DNA from: Gemmataceae bacterium
GTDB taxonomy: Bacteria; Planctomycetota; Planctomycetia; Gemmatales; Gemmataceae
Assembly (NCBI GenBank): GCA_901538445.1
Contig: LR594586.1
Coordinates: 372,001 to 436,000, forward strand
Direction: 5' to 3'
DNA length: 64,000 bases
Under the pieces are notes generated by a model that was not told where the DNA came from, ran no database searches, and worked only from the letters and a program-made list of their open reading frames with translations. Positions 26,913-40,400 of the stretch are shown here, one piece after another. Position numbers and translations under genes: made by a program. Position 1 is the stretch's first letter, and every line of letters starts with the position of its first letter.

Positions 26913-27308
26913 TCACCCGTCGGCGGTCGTCAGCCGGTTGAGCGCGCCGACGAGTTGGTTCGGGTTCACCGGCTTGGTGAGGTGGAGGTCGAACCCGGCC
27001 GCTTTGATGCGGTTCACGCTCTGTTCGTCGCCGCGGGCGGTGAGCGCCACCATGACCGGGGGCTCGCCCTTGACCGCCGCGCGGAGCCGGGCCGCGAGTT
27101 CGTCGCCGTCCATCCCGGGCATGTCCAGATCGAGGAGACAGATGCGCGGGTGAAACGTCTCGGCGACTCTCAGCGCCGAGCGACCGTCGTAGCACGCCTC
27201 GACCTCGAAGCCGACGACCTCAAGGAGCATCGCCTCCGAGTCGGCAATGTCCTTGTTGTCGTCCACGCAGAGCACCCGGACGGGCCAGGTGCGTTGGTTC
27301 GATTTCAC
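26913..27308 (-). CDS. Stand-alone response-regulator receiver
   Basis: This 131-aa protein is a single CheY-like receiver with no output domain. It shows the acidic pocket VLCVDDN, the phospho-acceptor Asp in CLLDLDMPGMDG, the switch Thr in VALTARGD and the conserved Lys in LHLTKPVN. GTG 27308 was chosen because GGGGGAGG lies about 8 bases upstream; the longer frame is not protein-like. It probably relays a phosphate in a two-component system. No kinase gene is next to it. Confidence 0.85.
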   Translation of the reverse strand: MKSNQRTWPVRVLCVDDNKDIADSEAMLLEVVGFEVEACYDGRSALRVAETFHPRICLLDLDMPGMDGDELAARLRAAVKGEPPVMVALTARGDEQSVNRIKAAGFDLHLTKPVNPNQLVGALNRLTTADG

Positions 27309-27472
27309 AGCATCCACCTCCCCCGGACCGCACCCGAGTGGGCGCGGCCACGACCTGGGCAATTCAAGTTCAGGCACATTGTGTGCCCGCGGGCCTGCGC
27401 GATCGCCGCATCTTCGCAACTCGGTCCGCGGCACAGGTTCCCGTTGGCACACCCGTTGCAACTTCTCAATCC

Positions 27473-27506
27473 GTTGAAGTGAGGTGAGAAACGACAGTTG
27501 AAGTGA
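27473..27506. promoter_or_regulatory. Direct repeat GTTGAAGTGA, candidate activator site
   Basis: The 10-bp sequence occurs at 27473-27482 and 27497-27506, 24 bp apart (about two helical turns), in the 220-bp gap between the divergent receiver and stress genes. Its role is not shown. Confidence 0.35.
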
Positions 27507-27528
27507 AGTACCAACGGGAGGACGCATC

Positions 27529-28044
27529 ATGGCAACGAGCACATGCACGACCACGGCGGGGGTCTTCGCGACGCGAATCGATGCAGAAAAGGCGGTCGCC
27601 GAGCTGCGCGCCGCGGGCTACCGCGACGACCAGATTGGCCTGATTGCCAAGGATTCGAGCGGTAAGACGGTACGGGCGGACGGGGCCGGCACGCCGGACA
27701 CGAACGCGGGCGAGGGCGCGGCCCTCGGTGCTGCGGTCGGTGCGGTGGCCGGTGCGGGCATCGGGGCCGGCATTCTGGCGGGCGTGATCCCGGTGATCGG
27801 TCCGGTCCTCGCGCTGGGCACCCTCGGGACCATTCTCGCCAACGCGGCGGGCGGGGCGGCAATCGCCGGTCTGGCCGGCTGCTTGATCGGGTGGGGCATC
27901 CCGGAAGAGGACGCCCGGTACTACGAGAGCCAGGTCCAGGCCGGCCGGTATCTCGTCACAGTCGAGTGCGGCCAGGGCGATGACGCCCGCGACGTGCTCG
28001 CCCGTCATGGCGGGTACGACCGCGTGACCTCGCCGGTGATGTGA
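27529..28044 (+). CDS. YflT-like general stress protein with glycine-zipper segment
   Basis: This 171-aa protein starts at ATG 27529, with GGGAGG about 10 bases upstream. The N-terminal segment (GVFATRIDAEKAVAELRAAGY) is the ferredoxin-like start of the YflT/heat-induced stress protein family (PF11181). The middle, residues about 70-130, is a Gly/Ala/Ile-rich zipper (GAAVGAVAGAGIGAGILAG) that could insert into a membrane. The C-terminal YLVTVECGQGDDARDVLARHG repeats the fold. Expression under stress is inferred from the family. Confidence 0.75.
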   Translation: MATSTCTTTAGVFATRIDAEKAVAELRAAGYRDDQIGLIAKDSSGKTVRADGAGTPDTNAGEGAALGAAVGAVAGAGIGAGILAGVIPVIGPVLALGTLGTILANAAGGAAIAGLAGCLIGWGIPEEDARYYESQVQAGRYLVTVECGQGDDARDVLARHGGYDRVTSPVM

Positions 28045-28064
28045 GCGAGTCGCAAGTTCACGGG

Positions 28065-28105
28065 CGCCACGGGCCGGGGAAACCCCGGCCCGTGGCGTTT
28101 GTTGT
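28065..28105 (+). terminator. Rho-independent terminator of the stress gene
   Basis: Perfect 15-bp arms 28065-28079 and 28083-28097 with a 3-nt AAA loop are followed by TTTGTTGTT. Confidence 0.85.
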
Positions 28106-28343
28106 TAGGTGTCCGGCGCTGTACGCCCTCCGACAAAAAGCTCACCGCTTCCGGTCAGTGGGTGAAACTTCGACCGTAGCCGAAACGCATTTCTCTCGGA
28201 GCGGAACGTTGGTTCCTGGCGGCCGGGTCAGGAGTGTGGCACAAGGCTGTTTCCGCGTCCCGGGTCGACCGACGGGCTCGGCACGCCGCGTGCTGATACC
28301 CAGGAGGAGAACGGACGACCCCTCCGCCCATCAGGATGAACCG

Positions 28344-28493
28344 ATGAACGCGACCCAGGTCTCGCCTCGCCGCACCACCCTGCCCCGCAGTCGGAAGAGC
28401 GTTCGGAGCGTGCAAACACTACTACTCGAACTGGCCTACGCGCTGCACGCGAACCGAGTCGTGCGGCGAGACACCGGTGCTCGCGGGAAGTGA
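28344..28493 (+). CDS. Small hypothetical protein
   Basis: A 49-aa basic peptide from ATG 28344, with AGGA about 7 bases upstream. It has an Arg-rich start and one amphipathic helix (VQTLLLELAYALHANRVV). The pattern resembles short single-helix proteins of Gemmata, but no family is recognised and the frame could be chance. Confidence 0.4.
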   Translation: MNATQVSPRRTTLPRSRKSVRSVQTLLLELAYALHANRVVRRDTGARGK

Positions 28494-28627
28494 GTAAAGT
28501 TAGCCCCGGTGTTAATGCGACGAACCCGCGTACCGGGTGCGATACCGAGTTGGGTAGAACTGCTTCTGGAGCCGTGTGCCGGGATGCGGGTGCGCCCCGC
28601 CTCACACCGTAGCTCGTTGATTGCCAA

Positions 28628-28985
28628 CTGCAGCCGGCCTCTGTGAGGGCGGACCTATGCGTGTCCCGCAGGCCCGGCCTCACAGAGGCCGGCTACAGAA
28701 CGGATAGGAATCACTGCGATCCGGTATCACACGGGCCGGTGGCAATGGCGACTTGTAGCGCTTTGGCTGTGGTGATGCGGGGGCGAGGTGGGAAATGGTT
28801 CTGCGGGAAGTGGGGGGTGGGGTCTCCAGAACCAACGAAAACTCTCCAGAAAGACCCGAAACTCTCCAGAATCAACGGAAACTCTCCAGAACCAAGCCCA
28901 ACTCTCCAGAACCAAACCGCCGCCCGCCAGAAGAAAGCCTCCCACAAACCCCAAACCCAACGTACCAGTTGGGTCCGCGCGACAC
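28628..28985 (-). repeat. Dispersed non-coding element, copy 2, with terminal palindrome
   Basis: On the minus strand this copy reads GTGTCGCGC at 28985, then five TCTGGAG cores at a 20-bp period (complement CTCCAGA at 28824, 28844, 28864, 28884, 28904), the C-rich block, and CTGTAGCCGG at 28698. It ends in an inverted repeat (28628-28648 and 28678-28698, 20 of 21 bp). Copy 1 at 16043-16360 aligns with it end to end without visible gaps in the repeat core. The sequence from 28500 to 29199 otherwise holds no gene. Confidence 0.8.
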
Positions 28986-29199
28986 GATGTCAGTTTCTGC
29001 GCCCGTCCGCTGGACTTGGGGCGGGTGCAAGACGCAAAAACGGGTCCAGTGTGTCACCCGATTCGGAGTGATTGGCAACTGTGACGAGCCGGGATGAGGT
29101 CGGACCTGAGCACGACCTGATCCCGGCCCCCCACCAGAACGCAAATCATCGACGAGATGCGGCATGAGTCTGCGGGCTCGTCGCGGTGATCATTGCTCG

Positions 29200-29439
29200 T
29201 CACGTGGTCGGGGTGGCGGCGGCGTTTTCCACCGCGGCCTCGATCTCGCCGGGAGTGGGCAGCGTGTCGCCGTTTCGCTGGATCACGGGAACCCCATCGA
29301 CCAGAACCGCGAACTCGCCCGCCACCCCGTCCTCGACCCGGGGGTGCATTCCGAGCCCTTTGATCGCGTCCACGACCGAGGGAGTGTGGTCCCGGATCGT
29401 CTGGCAGTCCGGGCACCGCTTGATCGTCACCTGGCTCAT
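29200..29439 (-). CDS. SelW/Rdx-like small redox protein
   Basis: A 79-aa protein with an N-terminal CPDC motif after a first beta strand (VTIKRCPDCQ). A FAVLVDGVPVIQRNGDTLPT segment and the closing helix GEIEAAVEN match the end of Rdx/SelW proteins, which have a thioredoxin-like fold and a CxxC or CxxU site. ATG 29439 has AGGAG close upstream. It is divergent from thiC. The redox role is inferred from the fold. Confidence 0.6.
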   Translation of the reverse strand: MSQVTIKRCPDCQTIRDHTPSVVDAIKGLGMHPRVEDGVAGEFAVLVDGVPVIQRNGDTLPTPGEIEAAVENAAATPTT

Positions 29440-29522
29440 GGCTCGCTCCTGTCGGACACTGGAACCGGTGCGGATTCCGCACGCGCCGTGCCGAAGCCGC
29501 GCCGGCCGGTGCGAACTGGTCG

Positions 29523-31071
<1,549 letters not shown>

Positions 31072-31074
31072 CCG

Positions 31075-32807
31075 TCACGGCGGCGCACCGTCGAACGCGA
31101 CCACGGTTTCGTCGGCGGTGCGGGCCGCGAGCCAGCGGCCCTCCTTGATGAACAGCACGCCGATCACCCTGGACCCCGCGGTCGGGAGCCGGAGGAGAGC
31201 CCGGCCGTCCCGGTCGTAGAGCACGGGGACGCCGTCCTCGCCAATGCGCACCGTGCGGCGTCCGTCGGGGCTGGTCGCCTCCCCGACCGGGACCAGGTGA
31301 ACGTCCTCGAACCCGTGCCGCTGCGAGTCGGCCAGTTTCAGGTCCAAACGGGCCGGCCCGTGGACGCGGTTCAGCAGGTAGTTCCACTCCCACCCCCGCT
31401 CGTCGGCGTCGCCCCCGGCCGGCTTGCACGTCATCAGGATCGCCTCGGCCCGTTCGGGCTGACCAGTTGCGAGTGCCTGCTCGGCCAGGGCGATACGCGC
31501 CGCGTAGAGTTCCCGAAGCGCCTGCTCGTGCCGGGTCCGGAGCTGGTCCGCCTCCGCCGCCGCGACTTCGGCCCGCCGGCGCGCGTCCTGCTCACGGACC
31601 GCGACCAGTACGCCCCCCACGACGAGTACCGCAACGAGCAGCGCCCACGGGACGGCCGGACCGGGGTTCCGCCGCACACCCGCAACGAGGCGACCGAGCC
31701 GCGACCGCGGCAGCGCCGACACCGGGCGGTTCGCGAGGAACTGATCGAGGTCGTCGCGGAGCGCCCCCGCGGTGCGGTAGCGGCGCTGCGGCTTCTTCTT
31801 CAGGCACTTCAGGCACACCGCGGCCAACTCGCCCGGGACGCCGGGAACGAGCACCGGCGGCGGGACCGGCTCCCCGGACTGCACGAACTCGAGCGTGTCG
31901 CGCCACGTCTCCCCCGCGAACGGGGCGCGGCCGGTCAGCAGTTCATAGAGGATGACGCCGAGCGCCCAGACGTCGGTTTCGGGGCCGATGCTCCGGTGGT
32001 CGCCGCGGGCCTGTTCCGGGGCCATGAACTCGGGCGTGCCGAACACGTCGCCGGTCCGCGTCTGGCGGTTGGTGTCGTCGAGGAACCGGGCCAGGCCGAA
32101 GTCCGCGACCTTGGGGGTTAGCGTCGCCCGATCGCCGGCCGGCACGTCGCCGCAGAGCAGCACGTTGCCCGGCTTCAGGTCGCGGTGGATCACGCCGATC
32201 TTGTGGACCGCCGCGGTCGCGTCGGCGAGCGTGCGGACGAGCTTGGCGGCCGCCCCCGGGGGCCACGGGCCGCCCATCGCGTGCCGCAGCGTGCCGCCCC
32301 CGACGTACTCCATCACCAGGAACGGCCGGCCGCCGACCTCGCCGACCTGGAACAGGGGCACCACGTTCGGGTGCTGGAGGGCCGCGAGCGCCTTCGCCTC
32401 GCCGAAGAACCGTGCAAGCTGCGAGGCGTTGTCGGCGAGGTCGGCCCGGAGCACCTTGATGGCAACGGTGCGGCCGAGGGCGAGGTCGCGCGCGCGGTAG
32501 ACGACGCCCATGCCGCCGCGGGCGATTTCGTCCTCGATCGCGTACCCGGGAACGACCGGGTCGTCGCCGCGGGTCGCGGGGCCGGTCGCGGCGTACCGCA
32601 CGGCGGTCTTGAGCCGGTCGAGGAACCAGCCCCGGGGCTCGTGGTCGGGCCGCGTGTCAGCGAGCAGCACCCAGTTCGCGCCGGGGTCGGCCCGGTCGAG
32701 CCGCTCGCGGCAGCGGGGGCACGCGGCGATGTGTTCGAGGACGTCGGGCGGGGCCGCGTCGGGGTCCGTCGCGACCTGCTCGATCGCCTCGGGGGCCGGG
32801 CAGTCCC

Positions 32808-32811
<4 letters not shown>
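31075..32811 (-). CDS. Membrane-bound Ser/Thr protein kinase with N-terminal zinc-finger-like motif
   Basis: The protein has 578 aa. Residues 1-45 contain H-x3-C-x2-C (EHIAACPRCRERL), an anti-sigma-type zinc finger. Residues about 90-350 are a PknB-like kinase: glycine loop IARGGMGVVYRA, VAIKVL with K119, HRDLKPGN, ADFGLARF and APEQARGD. One transmembrane segment lies at about 382-400 (WALLVAVLVVGGVLVAV). A helical region and a short WD-like end follow, outside the membrane if the kinase is inside. The start overlaps the sigma-factor stop (ATGA). The pair is the classic planctomycete ECF-kinase operon. Confidence 0.93.
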
Positions 32812-35805
<2,994 letters not shown>

Positions 35806-35864
35806 TGATGCCGAATGTGTGTGTTCGTCTTGGTCCGAGCCGGTTGGAAGCGCCGGGAGCCGCC

Positions 35865-35892
35865 GGCCGCGGGGGCGCTCGCCCCCGCGGCC
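35865..35892. terminator. Bidirectional hairpin terminator
   Basis: Perfect 13-bp GC arms (35865-35877 and 35880-35892) lie between the convergent cellulase and lipoprotein genes. An outer GAGCCGG/CCGGCTC pair extends the structure. Confidence 0.7.
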
Positions 35893-35898
35893 GCGGGG

Positions 35899-36324
35899 CT
35901 ACCGGCTCAAGAGGTCGAGGTTGAACCTGACCGGCTTCGCCCCGGGCTCGACCGTGAGGGTCAGCCCGCTCTCGCTCGGGTTGCGGTACCTCGGTGGCAA
36001 GTAGCTCACGACCGGCTTCCCCTCCATGTTCGGCGGCGTCTTGTAGCAGTCCACGCGGATCACGTACTTCCCGGGCAACAGCCCGTCGCCGGGCGTGAAA
36101 CTCTTTGCGGAGTAGGTCCCGTCGGCGTCGAAGTCGCCGGTCGCCGGCCTCAGCGGCACGCCGTCGGACCCGGCCGACTCGGGGGTGAAGTAGATCGTTC
36201 CCGGGCCGGGCGGGTTCGCCCCGTCGAGGGTCACCCGGCCCGACACGGGCACGCACTGCGGGCCGGACGGCCCGCACCCGCCCGCGGCGAGCACGAGCGC
36301 GAGGAACACACAAGATCGCGGCAT
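35899..36324 (-). CDS. Small lipoprotein with carboxypeptidase-regulatory-like fold
   Basis: The protein is 141 aa with a lipobox LAAGGC at residues 12-17, so it is probably lipidated. The mature part has VSGRVTLDGANPPGPGTIYF and a GKYVIRVDCYK strand, as in the CarboxypepD-regulatory-like fold found next to DUF1559 genes in planctomycetes. It is the second gene after the pseudopilin, 23 bp downstream, and probably belongs to the same export-linked system. The function is unknown. Confidence 0.8.
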   Translation of the reverse strand: MPRSCVFLALVLAAGGCGPSGPQCVPVSGRVTLDGANPPGPGTIYFTPESAGSDGVPLRPATGDFDADGTYSAKSFTPGDGLLPGKYVIRVDCYKTPPNMEGKPVVSYLPPRYRNPSESGLTLTVEPGAKPVRFNLDLLSR

Positions 36325-36347
36325 GACCGTTGGTCCCGAGCGTGGGG

Positions 36348-37274
36348 TCAGTCGACGGAGGCCACCTCGCCGCCGGCCCGGGTGCCGGCCGCGTTGTACA
36401 CCCGGTAGTCGATCGCGGTCGCCACGAACTTCACGCTCCCGTCGCCCATCGCGAAGTTCGCGCCGCCGGTGTGCTTGCTCTTGAACCCGCACACCCGGAA
36501 CCAGTTCGAGTCCACGGCGCTCTCGAACGTGTTCAGCGGGATCGACGTGCCGGACAGCGGAAAGTTCTGGCTGAACACGCCCATGAACGTGCAGTCGGTG
36601 GGGAGCGTCTCGCCGACCAGGAACGTGCCGGTGAGCCCGTCGGTCACGTCGGTGAACCGGACCGTGCGGACCGAGGTGCGGCCGAAGATGCCCGCGAACG
36701 AGCCGGCCGGGTACCCGCCGCCCGCCTGGGTGCCGAAGTTCCAGCCCTGGCAGCAGTAGTTCGTGTCGGACGGGGTGCTGCCGGCCGGGCAGAACGGGCA
36801 GTCGTCCATGTGCGTCGGCCCCATGCTCGCCGGGTACCACAGCGCCAGCGCCGGTGAGGCGTTGTGCGCCGCGTACCGCGGCATGACCGGGTTCGCGGAC
36901 GCCGGGTCGGTCGGGCAGATGAACAGAGGGACGATGCGCTGCACGGCCGTCGCGTTCACCGCGTTCTTGAGTCCCGTCGAGGTGTTCAGGTTCAAGGAGT
37001 CGGCGAGGTTCTTCTGCTCCGCGAACGGCATGATGTCCACCGTCCAGTTCGGCCCGGTCGGGGTGCAGCACACCCCCGCCCCAAAGGGGAACCGGCCGTA
37101 GGAGTCGTGGAAGTTGTGGACCGCGAGTCCGATCTGCTTGAGGTTGTTCTGGCACCGCAGGCGGCTCGCCGCCTCGCGGACCTTCTGGACGGTGGGGAGC
37201 AACAGCCCGATCAGGATGGCGATGATCGCGATGACGACCAGCAACTCGATCAGTGTGAAGCCTTGTCGCTTCAT
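36348..37274 (-). CDS. DUF1559 type II pseudopilin-like protein
   Basis: This 308-aa protein begins with the prepilin motif [19 protein letters not shown], cut before F by a prepilin peptidase. PF07596 (DUF1559) follows with [22 protein letters not shown] and ends in [13 protein letters not shown]. Residues about 160-200 form a Cys-rich loop (CCTPT, CPFCP and CCQGW), which is unusual for the family and may bind metal or form disulfides. Such proteins are very numerous in Gemmata. They are probably part of a secretion pseudopilus. Confidence 0.92.
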   Translation of the reverse strand: MKRQGFTLIELLVVIAIIAILIGLLLPTVQKVREAASRLRCQNNLKQIGLAVHNFHDSYGRFPFGAGVCCTPTGPNWTVDIMPFAEQKNLADSLNLNTSTGLKNAVNATAVQRIVPLFICPTDPASANPVMPRYAAHNASPALALWYPASMGPTHMDDCPFCPAGSTPSDTNYCCQGWNFGTQAGGGYPAGSFAGIFGRTSVRTVRFTDVTDGLTGTFLVGETLPTDCTFMGVFSQNFPLSGTSIPLNTFESAVDSNWFRVCGFKSKHTGGANFAMGDGSVKFVATAIDYRVYNAAGTRAGGEVASVD

Positions 37275-37403
37275 GACCGTGTCCGGAGGGGGTCGGAAGT
37301 GGGAGCCGAACCGTTGTTCGAGTTTCCCCGACCACGTCCGGAAATGCAAGCACAACCCAACCTCTCGCCGCGCGACCCATGCGGGCCGCGCGGCGTCGCA
37401 GAA

Positions 37404-40400
37404 TCACCTCACCTCGCCGAGCGGCGCGACCGTCACCGCGAGCGGCGGCACCCAGTGCTTGTGGTCGGCGTTGTAGTACAGGTAGCCGCGGCTCGCCGGC
37501 CCGCGGTACGCGCCGGGCGCGTCGCACACGAGGTCGACGGTGAGGGCGATCTTTTGCTCGGGGGCGAGTTCCCGCCAGTACAGCACCAGCTCGCGGCCGC
37601 GGACCTCAAAGAAGCTCACGACCCCCTTCTCGCGCAGGTCGGTGAGCTGCTTCATGTCGGTCGGCACCTTGAGCCCGGCCGGGATACCGATGACCGCGAC
37701 CGCCATCCCGTGACCCTGCTTCTGGAGGTTCTCGAACGTGACCCACAGCGGCACCGTGTCGCCCTCGTTCGCCTCGGTCTTGACGAGCGACGTGCCGACC
37801 TTGACCGCACACTTCGGGTCGCTCGCCGGCGTAAGCGTGGTGTAGGTGTAGCTCAAGGCGAACGGGTACGCCTGCTTCGCGTCGGTCTCGACGACCACTT
37901 CGAGCTTCTCGCCGCCCCTGAACACCGCGTCGGGGTTGGGAACGTCGAGACCGATCACGTTCACGTCGTCGGGCGTGAACTTCCGGGTGCCGGCGAGTTG
38001 GCCGTTCACCATCAGCCGGAACTCGCCGGACTCGGCCGGGTGCGCCATCATCTTGGCGTACACGGTCAGCGCCTTGAGCGCGAGGATCGTCGATTGCGTC
38101 GAGCCGAACCCGCCGCGGCCGCCGCGCTGCTGGCTGATCCACTTCGTCGCGGCCTTCACGGTCGTTGCGTACTTCGGGTCGTTCGCCCGCAGCCAGCCGA
38201 GCATGGCCAGCCCGGTCGTTTCGATGTCCAGGTCGCGGCCGCCCGAGCGGGTGATGCTTGTGGTCGCGCCGGTCACGCGCCCGTCTTTCGTGTGCTTCTC
38301 CTGCAACCGGTCGAGCAGCTTGTGGGCCGCCTCGCGGTCGCCGCGGTGGAGCAGCACGTTCGCCACGAGCGCGACAAAGTACGAGTCCCGGCCGCCCGTC
38401 GAGTTCTCGTTGAGCGCCTCGGCCTTCAGTGCCGCGATTTCTCGCTTCAGGTCCAGCTTCTCGGCGTCGTCCGGGTCGCTCTCCACGAGCGCCCACACGA
38501 TGTAGGCGTCGGTCGTGTGCTTCGGTGCGCCGCCGAACCCGTCGAGGGCGCGTGCGTTCCGCCGGAACCCGCCGCTGCCGTCGCGGCGCGACAGGAGGAA
38601 GTCCTGCGTCCGCTTGATGAGTTGCGGGTCCACCGGGTGGACGCGGGCCATGTCCTTGAACTGGAGCAGGCCGTAGGCGGTGAGCGCCTCGTGCTGTGAG
38701 TCGGCCGCTCCGAACCACTCGAACCCCTGGCGGGTGCGGGCCGGCGTGTCCGGGCACTCGAACGACGTCAGCCGGGAGTAGCCAGTGGCGAGCAGCGCCT
38801 TCGCACGGGCCGCGGCCTGCGGGTTCGCCTGGTTCGACTCGTTCAGGTAGTTCAGGATCATCGCGTTCGGGTAGTTTGTCGTCGAGGTCTGCTCGAAGCA
38901 CCCGTGCGGCTCGCGGAGCAGGCCGTCGAGCCCGGTCACGAGGTCAGACATCGTCGTCGGGTACACTTCGAGCCGCACCTTGAGCGTGCCCGGGACGAGG
39001 TCCTTAGGCAGCGTCACCGAGCCGCGGGCCTTGCCCTCAATGGTGTCGCTGAACGAGCCGACGCCGGGGAAGCCGTCGGGCACGATGCGGATCGTGCGAG
39101 CGATCGTGTCGTTGTCGGCCCCGCTGCTGGCCCCGGTGACCAGGACCGTCGCCTCGCCGTCGAGCTTGTCGGCGGTCATGCGCACGATTCGGCGGCCCTT
39201 TCCGTTCGGGCCGAGGTCGAAGACGTCCGACGCCGTACCCTCGACCTTCAGGCCGTTCGTGCCGAGCGTGTACCCCACGGTCCGCTTCGCGTCGGTGTCG
39301 TTGGTTGCACGGATCGCGACGTCCACCTTGTCGGTGTGCGAGATTTCGAGCGGCAGCTTCGGGTCGAGGCTGAACGGCTTGCGGGCCTCGATGGTCTTCG
39401 TGACCGCCCCGACGCGGCCGTCGATCGTGTGACCGGCGACGAGCACGCGGTACCGGGCGATGTCGTCGGAGAGCTGGAACTCGACGCTCGCCTTGCCGCT
39501 CTCGGGGAGCACGAGCACCGGGTTCCAGTAAACCGTCTCGGTGAAGTCGGCGCGCACGTCGCCGAGCGCCGGGTCGCGCTGGTGGGCGTACTCGCGGACG
39601 ACGCCCGGCATCGCGTGTAGAAGCACCGGGTCGTGATGCACGTCGTCGAGCATGACGTCATTGGGGACACCCGCGTTCTCCGCCATCGGTTCGCGAGCCG
39701 GCGGGGCCATCGGCCGTTGCGGGCGACCCGGAGCCCGGACGCCGTTGCCCGGCCCCGCGAGCCGGCCGTCGGCGACTTCCTTCGCTTCGCGGTTCCGGTC
39801 GCCAACAGCCGGTCGCGCCACGTTGGCCGCGGGCGGCACGCGGGCCGCGAGGTCGCGCGGGTTCGCGCCTCCGCCCGGCGGCACCCCCCAGTCCCCCTCG
39901 ACAATCCGCGGCGGGCGGTTCTCGAAGCGGTCCATCACTTTGTTCAATTTCGCCCCAGCTTCGGGGGCCATCACCGGCTCTGGCGCGGCGGCCAGGCGCT
40001 CGTTGTCCCACCCGCGGGCGGGCATGCCTCGGTCGCCGTCCGCGACAGCGAACCCGACCTTGCTGAACGTCTGGTTCGAATTTTTGCCCAGAGAGCTGAT
40101 CCCGAAGATGATCGCAACGACCCCGATGACCGCGAGTGTCGTGGTCTGCAAGACCCCGATGCTTTGTGAGTTCGCGACCACGCCTTTGATGAACAGCAGA
40201 ACCACCGCGAGGACGGCACCCGCGATCAAGCCGCGGGTGAGGAGCCATTCCGCGCCGTCCTCAAGGTCGGCCTTCTTGCGGCTCACCGCGACACTCGTAC
40301 TGCGAAGCTGGTGTTCGGCCGCGGCGACGGATTGCCGGGCGGTCGCGACCTGCGCGGCGGGGCCGCCGACGGCCGGGTCGGTGGTCGCGGCCAGCTTCTG

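Noticed and set aside
28711..28960. Short frames across copy 2 of the dispersed element with Trp/Phe/Gly repeats
   Set aside because: The 20-bp period gives different peptides in three frames, and copy 1 has stops in the matching frames, so coding is unlikely.
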